64,000 nt of DNA from Mesorhizobium xinjiangense (GCF_009749525.1 NZ_WOAC01000001.1:248001-312000); one strand, 5' to 3'; counted from the stretch's first letter, positions 26,824-35,819 are shown. A program made the numbers and translations. The notes: generated by a model not told the origin, from the letters alone.

Positions 26824-27966
26824 CTATTCGCTGTCAACCAGAAGCGCTTTCGCTTCGGCCACGCCGAGCGGCGCGGGACGTTCGCAACGCGTGCGCATGG
26901 CGACGAAACGGCCGGTCTCGCCCGATTCAAGAATGCCCGTCATGACGTCGATCGTGTGCAGTGCCAGTTCGAGCGAGCAGCGATGCGGCCGACCCTCGCC
27001 GATCGCCAGCGCCATGTCGGCCAGTCCCGCCGTGCGGTAGTTGGCCTGCATGCCGTGCGCGTGCTCCTGGTTCGGCTTGCCGAACGGGTGATCCCATTGC
27101 GGCGGCTCGCTGGCCGGATCGGCGCCGTTCGTGAAGCGCACCTCGCCGCCGAAGAAGTTGGGATCGGGCACATTGACCGTGCCGCGCTCGCCATAAAGCT
27201 CCATCGGCGCATGGCCGTGCTGCCACACGTCCCAGCTTGCATTGAAGGTCACGGCGGCGCCGTTTGCAAACTCCATCAGCGCGTGGATCGTCGTCGGCGT
27301 GGCGACCTTGATCGTCTCGCCATGGCGCGGCTCGGAGGTGATCGTGCGCTCGGGCGCGGGAATGGTGGCAAGCGCGGCCACCTGCTTCACCGGGCCGATC
27401 AGCTGGATGAGATTGGCGATGTAATAGGGGCCGAGATCGAGGATCGGGCCGCCGCCCGGCTGGAAGAAGAAGTCAGGATTAGGATGCCAATGCTCCATGC
27501 CATGGCTCATGACATGGCAGGTGCCGCTGGTAATGCGTCCGAGCTTGCCCGAATCGATCAAGTCCCGCGCCAACTGATGCGAACCGCCGAGAAAGGTGTC
27601 GGGCGCCGAGCCGATGCGCAACCCCTTCTTCGCCGCGCGTTCGGCAAGGTCCTGCCCCTCCTCAACCGAGAGCACGAACGGCTTTTCGGAATAGAGATGC
27701 TTGCCGGCCTCCAATATGTCGCGCGACACCTCGTAATGGGCGCCCGGAACGGTCAGATTGACGACGATGTCGATATCGTCGGCCGCAAGGAGGCCCGGCA
27801 CCGTCTCCGCCCGCACGCCGTATTCGCGCGCCCGCGCCTCGGCCGCCTTCGTGTCGATGTCGGCGCAAGCCCGCATCTCGATGCCACGGAAGAGCGGGGC
27901 GAGGCCGAGATATGTCGCGGAAATATTGCCGCTGCCGATGATGCCGACGCCAAGTTTGCCTGTCAT
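26824..27966 (-). CDS. Gfo/Idh/MocA family NAD(P)-dependent sugar oxidoreductase
   Basis: A 380-residue enzyme. The N-terminal Rossmann fold starts LGVGIIGSGNISATYL. The dinucleotide-binding domain runs to about 120 and includes LYSEKPFVLSVEEG with the family's EKP lysine. The C-terminal domain has LGPYYIANLIQLIGPVKQ. Family members oxidise or reduce a sugar or inositol hydroxyl in the cytoplasm. It is ten bases downstream of a TIM-barrel isomerase gene; such pairs act in inositol and 3-keto-sugar breakdown. The actual substrate is not known. Confidence 0.88.
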   Translation of the reverse strand: MTGKLGVGIIGSGNISATYLGLAPLFRGIEMRACADIDTKAAEARAREYGVRAETVPGLLAADDIDIVVNLTVPGAHYEVSRDILEAGKHLYSEKPFVLSVEEGQDLAERAAKKGLRIGSAPDTFLGGSHQLARDLIDSGKLGRITSGTCHVMSHGMEHWHPNPDFFFQPGGGPILDLGPYYIANLIQLIGPVKQVAALATIPAPERTITSEPRHGETIKVATPTTIHALMEFANGAAVTFNASWDVWQHGHAPMELYGERGTVNVPDPNFFGGEVRFTNGADPASEPPQWDHPFGKPNQEHAHGMQANYRTAGLADMALAIGEGRPHRCSLELALHTIDVMTGILESGETGRFVAMRTRCERPAPLGVAEAKALLVDSE

Positions 27967-27976
27967 CTTTCGTCCC

Positions 27977-28738
27977 TCAGAACCGATTGGCTGCCTCGAT
28001 GGAGCGGCGCGCGAAGCGGGCGGCGTCGCTCGGATTGTCGTGCTCCATGACGAAGATATCGGCCGGCGTGCTGGCGCGCAGGGCAGCCATCAGCCCCTTC
28101 CAGTCCATCGTGCCGTGGCCGACATCGGCCCAGCCGTCCTCGTCCTCCGCCTCGCCCGCGGGTGCGATGTCCTTGACATGCGCGGCAACGATGCGCGGCC
28201 CGAACTCCTCGATCCAGGCGAGCGGGTCAGCGCCGCCGCGCGCCACCCAGGCGACGTCCATTTCCCAACCGATATCGGGCGCGGCCTGAAGGATCAGCCG
28301 CTGCGGCACCGCGCCGTCCGCCGTCGATGCGAACTCGAAATCGTGGTTGTGCCAGGCAAACCGCTTGCCGGCGAGCTTCACCGCGTCGCCAACGACGGCC
28401 AGTCTTTCGCCAAACCGTTTCCAGCCGTCCGCGTCGGTTGGCCTGTTCTCTACCGCCAGATGAGGGCAGATCACGATCCCGACACCGAGCGCATCGGCGA
28501 TGTCGAGAGCCTTCGCGGTTTCCTTCTCCAGCATGTCGAGCGAAAAATGCCCGCTCGGCATGGTCAGCCCGTTCTCGTCGAGCATCGCCTTGAAACCCTT
28601 CGGGTCGTCATAAACGCCGCCAAAACCTTCGACCTGGCTGTAACCGACCTCGGCGACCATGCGGAGAACGTCGTCCCAGGGTTGGAAATTGCGCGCGCTG
28701 TAAAGTTGGAATGACCAGTTCATCACTTCGGCTTTCAT
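27977..28738 (-). CDS. TIM-barrel sugar phosphate isomerase/epimerase family protein
   Basis: A 253-residue xylose-isomerase-like TIM barrel (AP endonuclease 2 family), starting MKAEVMNWSFQLYSARNFQP. Metal-binding candidates are HNHDFEF, the WEMDVAWV strand, AAHVKDIAP and the final FVMEHDNPSD glutamate. These enzymes epimerise, isomerise or dehydrate ketosugars, or cleave 3-keto-glycosides. The frame is open upstream but enters the ATPase gene region; MNWSFQ (28723) is an alternative start. It is 29 bases after the ATPase gene in the sugar operon. Confidence 0.85.
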   Translation of the reverse strand: MKAEVMNWSFQLYSARNFQPWDDVLRMVAEVGYSQVEGFGGVYDDPKGFKAMLDENGLTMPSGHFSLDMLEKETAKALDIADALGVGIVICPHLAVENRPTDADGWKRFGERLAVVGDAVKLAGKRFAWHNHDFEFASTADGAVPQRLILQAAPDIGWEMDVAWVARGGADPLAWIEEFGPRIVAAHVKDIAPAGEAEDEDGWADVGHGTMDWKGLMAALRASTPADIFVMEHDNPSDAARFARRSIEAANRF

Positions 28739-28767
28739 TGGTGGATAGAGGGATCGATTTGGGTTTG

Positions 28768-29862
28768 TCAGAGTCTCTCGCCGCTCACGGCGTCGAAGAT
28801 CGAAGCCCGGGCGGGATCGAAGCCGATGCGGATCGTATCGCCGTCGCGCACGGCGCGCTCGGCATCGACGCGCAGGGCGAAGGCCTGTCCGCCCAGCCTG
28901 GTCCACACCAGCGTGTCGGAGCCCATCGGCTCGACCAGCTCGACCGCCGTTTCGGCCGTGTGCGGCATGGCGGCGGCAGCCTCGCCGATCAAGACATGCT
29001 CGGGCCTGATGCCGAGCTGCACCGTGCGGCCGGTTCCGTCCGTGCTTTCGAACTGATAGCGTTCGAGATCCACGGTCAGGCCGTCCGCCTCGAAGACCGG
29101 ACCCTTGGCCAGGACGCCGTCGAGGAAGTTCATGCCGGGCGAACCGATGAAGCCGGCGACGAAGCGGTTGACCGGCTGGCTGTAGATCGCCTGCGGCGTG
29201 TCGAGCTGCTGGATCACGCCGCCCTTCATGACGGCGATGCGGTCGGCCAGCGTCATCGCCTCGATCTGGTCGTGGGTGACGTAGATCATCGTGTTCTTGA
29301 GGCGCTGGTGCAGGCGCTTGATCTCGACACGCAGTTCGCTGCGCAGCTTGGCGTCGAGATTGCTGAGCGGTTCGTCGAAGAGGAACACGTCGACGTCGCG
29401 CACCAGGGCACGGCCGATGGCGACGCGCTGGCGCTGGCCGCCGGAAAGCGCTGCCGGCCGGCGATTGAGCAGCGATTCGATCTGGAGGACCTCGGCCGCC
29501 CGCGAGACCCGCTTGTCGATTTCGTCCCGTGGCATGCCGGAAACACGCAAGCCGAAGGACAGATTGCCGGCCACGCTCATCTGCGGGTAAAGCGCATAGG
29601 ACTGAAAGACCATGCCGATGCCGCGGTCCTTCGGCTCTTCCCAGGTGACGTTCTTGCCGTTGATGAAGATCTGGCCGGCTGAGACGTCGAGCAGGCCGGC
29701 CACACAGTTCAACAAGGTCGACTTGCCACAGCCGGACGGCCCGAGCAGGACAAGGAATTCGCCCTGTTCGATTGCGAGATTGAGCGAATTCAGAACCTTC
29801 ACGGCACCGAAATTCAGTGACAGATCCTTGACGATCACGCTTTCCATGGTCGCGGCCTCCAT
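28768..29862 (-). CDS. Sugar ABC transporter ATPase (MsmK/UgpC-like)
   Basis: A 364-residue CUT1-type ATPase: Walker [25 protein letters not shown], Walker B VFLFDEPLSNLD, H-loop YVTHDQIEA and a C-terminal TOBE/MalK regulatory domain with QLGIRPEHVLIGEA. Signature and SNLDAKLR identify the MalK branch. It starts two bases after the permease stop at ATG 29862; a second ATG at 29847 is possible. ATPases of this type are sometimes shared by several sugar importers. Confidence 0.91.
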   Translation of the reverse strand: MEAATMESVIVKDLSLNFGAVKVLNSLNLAIEQGEFLVLLGPSGCGKSTLLNCVAGLLDVSAGQIFINGKNVTWEEPKDRGIGMVFQSYALYPQMSVAGNLSFGLRVSGMPRDEIDKRVSRAAEVLQIESLLNRRPAALSGGQRQRVAIGRALVRDVDVFLFDEPLSNLDAKLRSELRVEIKRLHQRLKNTMIYVTHDQIEAMTLADRIAVMKGGVIQQLDTPQAIYSQPVNRFVAGFIGSPGMNFLDGVLAKGPVFEADGLTVDLERYQFESTDGTGRTVQLGIRPEHVLIGEAAAAMPHTAETAVELVEPMGSDTLVWTRLGGQAFALRVDAERAVRDGDTIRIGFDPARASIFDAVSGERL

Positions 29863-29864
29863 CG

Positions 29865-30785
29865 TCAGCCCTTGACTGCCCCGGCGGCGATGCCGCGAAC
29901 GAAGAACCTGCCGGAGGCGAAGTAGATGGCGAGGGGCACGAGTCCCGTCAGTAGGGTGGCCGCCATGTTCACATTGTACTCCTTCACGCCTTGGACCGAA
30001 TTGACGATGTTGTTGAGCTGGACGGTCATTGGATAGGTGTCGGGCCGCGTGTAGACGACACCGAACAGGAAGTCGTTCCAGATGCCGGTCACCTGGATGA
30101 TGAGCGCCACGACGAAGATGGGCAGGCTCATCGGCACCATGATCCTGAGATAGATGCCCCAGAACCCCGCTCCGTCGACGCGCCCCGCCTTGAACAGTTC
30201 TTCCGGCAGCGAGGTGAAATAGTTGCGGAACAGGAGCGTCAGGATCGGCATGCCGAAGATGCAGTGCACGATCACCAGCCCCCAGAGGCTGCCGTAAAGG
30301 CCCATTTCGCGCAGCAGGATGACGATCGGATAGAGCATCACCTGATAGGGGATGAAGGCGCCGAAGATGAGGATGGTGAAGAACGTCTCCGCGCCCTTGA
30401 AGCGCCAATTGGCGAGCGCATAGCCGTTGACCGAGGCGATGGCGATCGAAAGGACCACCGAGGGCACGGTGATGCGCACCGAGTTCCAGAAGCCGCGCGA
30501 CAGGCCGTCGCAATTGAGGCCGGTGCAGGCTTGCGACCAGGCCTTGACCCAGGGCGCGAAGGTGACGTCGACCGGCGGCGCGAAGATGTTGCCCAGGCGG
30601 ATCTCGGGCATGCCCTTGAGCGAGGTCACGACCATCACATAAAGCGGCAGCAGATAGTAGAGGGCGATGACCAGCAGCGTCCCGTAGAGGAAGATGTTGC
30701 GGCGCGAGAAGGTGCGGCGCGGACGCGGCCCGCTGGGCCCCGACGTGTCGAGGTCACGCAGGTCGGCCGAAACGGTGTTATCCAT
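29865..30785 (-). CDS. Sugar ABC transporter permease (MalG-like)
   Basis: A 306-residue inner-membrane permease with about six helices after a proline/arginine-rich cytoplasmic tail (GPSGPRPRRTFSRRN). The coupling loop EELFKAGRVDGAGFWGIYLRIMVP is the EAA motif of CUT1 permeases. It overlaps the preceding MalF-like gene by eight bases, showing translational coupling. The periplasmic insert TGLNCDGLSRGFW is typical of glucose- or mannose-type GtsC relatives. Confidence 0.9.
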   Translation of the reverse strand: MDNTVSADLRDLDTSGPSGPRPRRTFSRRNIFLYGTLLVIALYYLLPLYVMVVTSLKGMPEIRLGNIFAPPVDVTFAPWVKAWSQACTGLNCDGLSRGFWNSVRITVPSVVLSIAIASVNGYALANWRFKGAETFFTILIFGAFIPYQVMLYPIVILLREMGLYGSLWGLVIVHCIFGMPILTLLFRNYFTSLPEELFKAGRVDGAGFWGIYLRIMVPMSLPIFVVALIIQVTGIWNDFLFGVVYTRPDTYPMTVQLNNIVNSVQGVKEYNVNMAATLLTGLVPLAIYFASGRFFVRGIAAGAVKG

Positions 30786-31680
30786 GCTTCTTCTTCCCGA
30801 ATTCCAGATAGGCCCAGGGGATGAGCACGATCAGCACCGACAGGAGCATCATCGTCGAGGCGGCAAAGCCTTGTCCCAGGTTCTGCGAGGAGAACATCAT
30901 GTCGTAGACGTATTTGGCCGGCACCTCGGAAGCGATGCCGGGACCGCCGCTCGTCTGGGCGACGACGAGGTCGTAGACCTTGACGATTCCGGACGCGATG
31001 ATGACCAGCGCCGTCACCAGGACGGGGCGCAGCATCGGTATGACGATGAAGACATAGGTCCGCCACATCGGAATGCCGTCGACACGCGCCGCCTTCCAGA
31101 TATCCTCGTCGATGCCGCGCAGGCCGGCCAGCATCAGGCACATGACGAGGCCGGTGCTCTGCCACAAAGCGGCGATCAGGATGCCGTAGATGACGATATC
31201 GGGGTCGTAGAGCGGATCGAAATCGAAGCTCGTCCAGCCCAGGCCCTGCACCACGCCCTGGATGCCGAAATCGGGATTGAGCAGCCACTGCCAGACAAGG
31301 CCGGTGACGATGAAGGACAGCGCGAAGGGATAGAGGAAGATCGTCCGGAAGGTGTTCTCGAAACGGATTTTCTGGTCGAGCAGCGCGGCCAGAACGAAGC
31401 CGATCACCAGCGAGAAGACCAGCATGCACACGCCGTAGATGAACAGGTTCTCGATGGAGACGAGCCAGCGTCGCGTCGACCAAAGCCGCTCGTACTGATC
31501 GAGCCCGACGAAGCGCAGCCGGGGCAGAAGTCCCGAATCGGTGAAGGAATAGACGAAGGTCCACACCGTCCCGCCGGCAAAGACGACACTGGCCGTGAGG
31601 ATCATCGGCAAAGAGGCGATCTTCGCCGTCATGTTCCTGAACAGCCTCATGGGAGGTCTGTTTTCATGTTCGGACGACAT
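30778..31680 (-). CDS. Sugar ABC transporter permease (MalF-like)
   Basis: A 300-residue partner permease beginning MSSEHENRPPMRLFRNMT, with about six membrane segments and the coupling loop EDIWKAARVDGIPMWRTYVFIVIP. It follows the binding-protein gene by 82 bases, a gap carrying a perfect 8-bp hairpin. With the MalG-like protein it forms the channel of a CUT1 importer. Confidence 0.9.
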   Translation of the reverse strand: MSSEHENRPPMRLFRNMTAKIASLPMILTASVVFAGGTVWTFVYSFTDSGLLPRLRFVGLDQYERLWSTRRWLVSIENLFIYGVCMLVFSLVIGFVLAALLDQKIRFENTFRTIFLYPFALSFIVTGLVWQWLLNPDFGIQGVVQGLGWTSFDFDPLYDPDIVIYGILIAALWQSTGLVMCLMLAGLRGIDEDIWKAARVDGIPMWRTYVFIVIPMLRPVLVTALVIIASGIVKVYDLVVAQTSGGPGIASEVPAKYVYDMMFSSQNLGQGFAASTMMLLSVLIVLIPWAYLEFGKKKHG

Positions 31681-31719
31681 GCAGTAGCTTCCCGCACTGA
31701 AGCTTGAAGGGGAGGGCCG

Positions 31720-31749
31720 GGCCGCCGGTTCGCAAAGGAAGCGGCGGCC
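31720..31749 (-). other. Intercistronic hairpin after the sugar-binding-protein gene
   Basis: GGCCGCCG (31720-31727) and CGGCGGCC (31742-31749) are perfect inverted arms of eight bases with a 14-base loop, starting 13 bases beyond the binding-protein stop. It can protect the upstream message from 3' exonucleases or cause partial termination. Confidence 0.6.
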
Positions 31750-31762
31750 GCTGGCGCAATCG

Positions 31763-32995
31763 TTACTTGGCGCTTGCGACGATATCGACGAAGCGTTCCT
31801 GTGCCGCCTCGGTCGTCATGTCGGGCGTGGCCAGGAATTCGGCGATCAGATCGTTGATCTGGTTCAGCGAATCCTGGTTCATGAGCTGCTCGCCGGACGA
31901 CACGATGTCGCCCCTGGCCAGGATGTCGAGGCCCTTGCGCATGCAGTCATTGGCCGCTTCCAGATCGACATCGCCGCGAACCGGCAGGGACCCCTTCTTC
32001 AGATTGAAGGCAACCTGGGTCTTCGGGTCGAGCATGACGGAGGCCAGCTCGAGTTGCGCCGCGGACTCGGTTTCATCATCCAGCGTGGGAAAGTAGAAGG
32101 CGTCGCCGCCGGTGGAAATCGCCTCGTTCACGCCGAGTCCGGGCAGGCAGCTATAGTCCTCGCCCGCCACCTGGCCTGCGATCTGAAACTCGCCCTGCGC
32201 CCAGTCGCCCATGATCTGGCCGCCAGCCTGGCCGGTGATGACCAGATTGGTCGCCTGGTTCCAATCCTGCACGTTCGAGCCGGCCGACATTTCGCGCATG
32301 TCCTCGACCGCATCGAAGACCTTCGCCATTTCCGGGCCGCCGGCGGCATCGGCGTCCTTGTCGCCATAGACCTTCTCATAGAGATCCGGACCGCCGATGC
32401 CGGTCACCAGGACACGGAAGGCGCCGCCTGCCTGCCAGGGCTGGCCGCCGATGGCGAGCGGAACCTTGCCGGCCTCCTTCAGCGCGGGCGCGGCGGCGAC
32501 GAATTCGTCCCAGTTCGTCGGCACCTCGACGCCGGCATCCTCGAACGCCTTGTTGGAGAGCCACAGCCATTCCCAGGAATGGATGTTGATCGGGACACAG
32601 TAGATCTTGCCGTCGACGGTGCAGCTGTCGAGCAGCGAAGCCGGCTTGACGATGTCGACCCAGCCTTGCTCCTCGGCGACTTTCGTCACGTCGCGCATGA
32701 GGCCCGCCTCGATCAGTTCCTCGGTCTGCCGTCCATGATTGAATTGCGTGGCGCCCATCGGGTCGCCGCCGGTGATGCGGCTGATCATGACCGGACGCGC
32801 CGTGTTGCCGCTGCCGGCAATGGCGCCGTCGATCCATTTGTTGCCGGTGGCGTCGAAGGCCTTGGCAAGCTCGGCGACCGCCGCCGCCTCGCCGCCCGAC
32901 GTCCACCAATGCGTGACTTCGAGATCGGTCGCCTGAGCCGCAAGCGGAAATGCGACACCTGCCGCCAGAACTGCGGCCGAGAGCCTATAACGCAT
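31763..32995 (-). CDS. Sugar ABC transporter periplasmic binding protein (GtsA-like, SBP family 1)
   Basis: A 410-residue exported protein with a Sec signal peptide ending near AAQA (residue 22). The mature start LEVTHWWTSGGEAAAVAELAKAF is the common opening of glucose/mannose-type binding proteins of the GtsA group; later come ARPVMISRITGGDPM, NIHSWEWLWLSN and WNQATNLVITGQAGGQIMGDW. GGGAGGAG lies seven bases upstream. It is first in a minus-strand operon and its promoter carries LacI-type operators. The ligand is probably a monosaccharide or small glucoside. Confidence 0.88.
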   Translation of the reverse strand: MRYRLSAAVLAAGVAFPLAAQATDLEVTHWWTSGGEAAAVAELAKAFDATGNKWIDGAIAGSGNTARPVMISRITGGDPMGATQFNHGRQTEELIEAGLMRDVTKVAEEQGWVDIVKPASLLDSCTVDGKIYCVPINIHSWEWLWLSNKAFEDAGVEVPTNWDEFVAAAPALKEAGKVPLAIGGQPWQAGGAFRVLVTGIGGPDLYEKVYGDKDADAAGGPEMAKVFDAVEDMREMSAGSNVQDWNQATNLVITGQAGGQIMGDWAQGEFQIAGQVAGEDYSCLPGLGVNEAISTGGDAFYFPTLDDETESAAQLELASVMLDPKTQVAFNLKKGSLPVRGDVDLEAANDCMRKGLDILARGDIVSSGEQLMNQDSLNQINDLIAEFLATPDMTTEAAQERFVDIVASAK

Positions 32996-33013
32996 CTTAA
33001 CTCCTCCCTGAAT

Positions 33014-33027
33014 CTGAAACGTTACAG
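33014..33027. promoter_or_regulatory. LacI-family operator, copy 1 (sugar operon side)
   Basis: CTGAAACGTTACAG is a near-palindrome with the central CG typical of LacI-family sites (compare TGNAANCGNTTNCA). It lies 19 bases before the binding-protein start. A second perfect palindrome, GAATCGATTC (33042-33051), lies 14 bases further upstream. The same 14-mer in reverse occurs at 33293-33306. Confidence 0.75.
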
Positions 33028-33292
33028 ATTGAAGCCTATGCGAATCGATTCAACCACGCAATGGTCGATTGGCCGGGGCCGCGCTTTTTTTTGCGACTCT
33101 CGAAACAATTCGCAGTGCAACGATCGCGCCATGCGGTGCTGCAGCGCAGCGGCCAGCGCGCCTGGAGGGCGATACGGCATTGAATCCATTTCCGTTTGCG
33201 CTGCAACCGAGCACGACCTGCGTTGCTCGGAACCGGCGTGGAAGCACAGGACAGCAAAGCGGCAGAAAACACTGCTATTTCCCTGTAACGTT

Positions 33293-33306
33293 TCAGGTGA
33301 TAATGG
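33293..33306. promoter_or_regulatory. LacI-family operator, copy 2 (regulator side)
   Basis: CTGTAACGTTTCAG is the exact reverse complement of the operator at 33014-33027 and lies 105 bases upstream of the lacI-type gene. Two identical sites 279 bases apart flanking a divergent promoter region suggest joint repression of operon and regulator, possibly with DNA looping. The region between holds no gene. Confidence 0.75.
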
Positions 33307-33411
33307 GCGCAAATGGCTTGGCACCGTCCGTCGAGACGTCTATGCGGTGGCCGGCCGGATTGGAGCACTGTCCTGTACGCATCCAGCGTTTCGGGGCGAC
33401 GGGTTGAAACG

Positions 33412-34494
33412 ATGGACAAGAAAACAAAGGAACGATCGGTAGCCGCGCCGGCAGAGACCGGCCTGGCGGAAAAGGACGGACAACGTCCGACGCTCAAGAC
33501 CATCGCCTTCATGACGGGCCTCGGCGTGACAACGGTGTCCAGGGCCCTGAAGGATGCGCCCGAAATCGGCGAAGCGACGCGGCGGCGCGTGCAGCTCGTC
33601 GCCAGGCAGATCGGCTACCGTCCGAACCGGGCCGGCGTGCGCCTGCGCACCGGCAAGACCAATGTCATCAGCCTCATCCTCAACACCGAGGACGAGGTGA
33701 CGGGCTTCCTGTCGGACATCATCTACGGCATTTCGGAGGCCCTGGCGGACACGCCCTACCATCTCGTCGTCACGCCCTATTCGCGCACCAACGACCCGTT
33801 GGAGCCGGTGCGCTACGTTGTGGAGACGGGCTCGGCCGACGGCATCATCATTTCGCGCACGGAACCGGACGATCCGCGAGTGCGCTACATGGTCGAGCAC
33901 GATTTCCCCTTCGCCACCCATGGCCGCACGGCGATGGGTGTCACGCACCCGTTTCACGATTACGACAACCACGCCTATGCCGCACAGGCCGTGCGCACCC
34001 TGGTCGGGGCCGGCCGGCGCAAGCTCGCCCTGCTTCCGCCGCCGCCTTTCCTCACCTATTACAACGAGACGCGAAACGGCTTTTCCGAAGGGCTGCTGGA
34101 GACCGGCGCCAGCGAGGCTCCCTTCCCCTCGGCCCATCTCGACCTGCCGCTCGACCGGATCCGGGCGCTGGCCGCCGATCTCATGTGCAGGAAGAACCGT
34201 CCCGACGGGATCGTCAGTTCGGGCGCCGGCGCGACGATCGCCCTGGTGGCGGGGATCGAGGAGGCCGGCCTCGAGCTCGGACACGACGTCGACATCGTCT
34301 CCAAGCAGTCGACGCAGTTCCTGCACTGGTTCCGCCGGCAGATCTTCATCGCGCACGAGGATTTCACGCTTGCCGGCCGCGACGTCGCCCGCGCGCTCAT
34401 CAAGCGCATCGGCGGCGCCAGGCCGGAGACGCTGCAGGCGATCAGCCGCCCGGTCTGGGAGGAGAGGCCCGTCGATGCGGCGGGCGGAGAATAG
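33412..34494 (+). CDS. LacI family transcriptional regulator
   Basis: A 360-residue repressor: helix-turn-helix at about 27-52 (LKTIAFMTGLGVTTVSRAL), hinge GYRPNRAGVRLRTGKTNVISL, then the periplasmic-binding-protein-like effector domain (about 80-345). The N-terminal tail of about 20 residues before the HTH is longer than usual. It diverges from the sugar ABC operon, and a LacI-type palindrome occurs near both genes, so it very likely represses the operon and itself. The inducer is probably the imported sugar or a derivative. Confidence 0.9.
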   Translation: MDKKTKERSVAAPAETGLAEKDGQRPTLKTIAFMTGLGVTTVSRALKDAPEIGEATRRRVQLVARQIGYRPNRAGVRLRTGKTNVISLILNTEDEVTGFLSDIIYGISEALADTPYHLVVTPYSRTNDPLEPVRYVVETGSADGIIISRTEPDDPRVRYMVEHDFPFATHGRTAMGVTHPFHDYDNHAYAAQAVRTLVGAGRRKLALLPPPPFLTYYNETRNGFSEGLLETGASEAPFPSAHLDLPLDRIRALAADLMCRKNRPDGIVSSGAGATIALVAGIEEAGLELGHDVDIVSKQSTQFLHWFRRQIFIAHEDFTLAGRDVARALIKRIGGARPETLQAISRPVWEERPVDAAGGE

Positions 34495-34597
34495 ATCCAG
34501 GCCCTCCACCAGGCTCGCCGAGCCGCGACGACCGTATCCCTCCGTCTGTAGACTAAGACCAGCCTTTGGCGACGGAAGGCGCTCGCACAACCTTTTG

Positions 34598-34628
34598 TTG
34601 ACCTAAAGTAAAGTTAAGGTTTTACAAA
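34598..34628 (+). promoter_or_regulatory. Long-spacer promoter with MerR/SoxR-like operator
   Basis: TTGACC (34598-34603) and TACAAA (34623-34628) are separated by 19 bases. The spacer side carries the dyad ACCTAAAGT-AA-AGTTAAGGT (34601-34620), 7 of 9 positions symmetric. A 19-base spacer filled by a dyad starting with ACCT is the hallmark of promoters untwisted by MerR-family activators such as SoxR. No MerR-type gene is visible nearby, so the regulator would be encoded elsewhere. Confidence 0.6.
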
Positions 34629-34661
34629 TCGTCGCGATGTGAATCGCAAAAGGCAGAGGGT

Positions 34662-35819
34662 ATGGCATTGCAGGTTGTGAGCAGCGCCGCGTCCAGCACG
34701 CTTGTCCTGTGCATTGGCTTTGCGGCCGGCATGCAATTGGGAAAGATTGCACCGCTTGTCGGACGGTTGCAGGCGGACCTGGGTATAAGTCTGACTTTCG
34801 CTGGTTGGCTAACGTCCCTGCTCGGACTCTTCGTCGCGCTCGCAGCTTACCCCGCCGCGCGCATGGTTGCCCGAATCGGAGCCACACGGAGCCTGTTGGC
34901 AAGCGCATTGGTGATGATTGGTGGCGCGGTCGCCCTCGGGCTGTCGCAGTCTCCCACGACACTCGTCATGTCGCGAGGCGTCGAGGCAGCCGGTTATGTC
35001 GTCATGGTGATCGCCGCGCCCGCCTATCTGGTAACCTTTTCACCTGTGCATATGCGAAGCCTCTTTCTCGCGCTCTGGGGCAGCTTCGTTCCGGTCGGCT
35101 ATGCTCTGGCGAACCTCCAGGTCGCCCTGCTGCCGGTCAGTTGGTCGTTGGAATGGACGCTCTTGACGTTTGCAGCCCCCATGGCGGCATTGTTGATGCT
35201 CGCGATATTCGTATCACCCGCTGATGCGGTGCCAAGCAAGCAAGCGCCGGTCACGCCGGCTCCGATTCCATCGGCAGGCTTGGCCTTGGCAATCGCCTTC
35301 GGCCTCTATGTCTACCTGTCCATCGGCTTTTTCACTTTCCTGCCCGAATATATAAGCACGCTTGAAACGGGCCACGCCGTCTCCGCACCCCTTGTGGCTA
35401 TTTGCGTTCCCCTTGGGAGCTTCGCCACGGCAGCCTTGCTGAAGGGTCCAAGTTCAAACCGCCCGAGAATCCTTGCCATTGCCGGCTTCGTCGCGGCCGC
35501 ATTGGCCGCATGCCTGCTCTACTCGTCCGTCAATTTCGACATACTGGCGATGCCCGTCTATGCCTTTGCTGGTGGCATGGCGGCCTCGAGCATCTTCGCC
35601 CTCATTCCTTGCGTGGCGGTGACAGAAGCGGCGGCCGCCTCGGTCGTCGGTGCCGTGGCGCAGTGCGGCGGGATTGCCACATTGATAGGGCCGCCGATTG
35701 CCGGATTTCTGGCGGAGACCTACGGTTGGCATGCTGTAGGCTGGTCGCTCGCTGGTGTTTCCCTGATCGGGGCCTGCCTGATCCTGGTGGCCAATGTACT
35801 GGCTGCTCGCCGCGGATAA
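34662..35819 (+). CDS. Major facilitator superfamily (MFS) transporter
   Basis: A 385-residue protein with about 12 membrane helices, of the CynX/NimT or drug-efflux type. Seen: LGKIAPLVGRLQADLGISLTFAG after the first helix, the loop 2-3 motif region PAARMVARIGATRS, and the GYALANLQ segment. Uptake and export cannot be told apart. Codon use is visibly less GC-biased than in adjacent genes, a hint of acquisition from elsewhere. It stands alone between the LacI gene and gnd, with its own MerR-like promoter, and AGGCAGAGGG as ribosome binding region. Confidence 0.85.
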   Translation: MALQVVSSAASSTLVLCIGFAAGMQLGKIAPLVGRLQADLGISLTFAGWLTSLLGLFVALAAYPAARMVARIGATRSLLASALVMIGGAVALGLSQSPTTLVMSRGVEAAGYVVMVIAAPAYLVTFSPVHMRSLFLALWGSFVPVGYALANLQVALLPVSWSLEWTLLTFAAPMAALLMLAIFVSPADAVPSKQAPVTPAPIPSAGLALAIAFGLYVYLSIGFFTFLPEYISTLETGHAVSAPLVAICVPLGSFATAALLKGPSSNRPRILAIAGFVAAALAACLLYSSVNFDILAMPVYAFAGGMAASSIFALIPCVAVTEAAAASVVGAVAQCGGIATLIGPPIAGFLAETYGWHAVGWSLAGVSLIGACLILVANVLAARRG

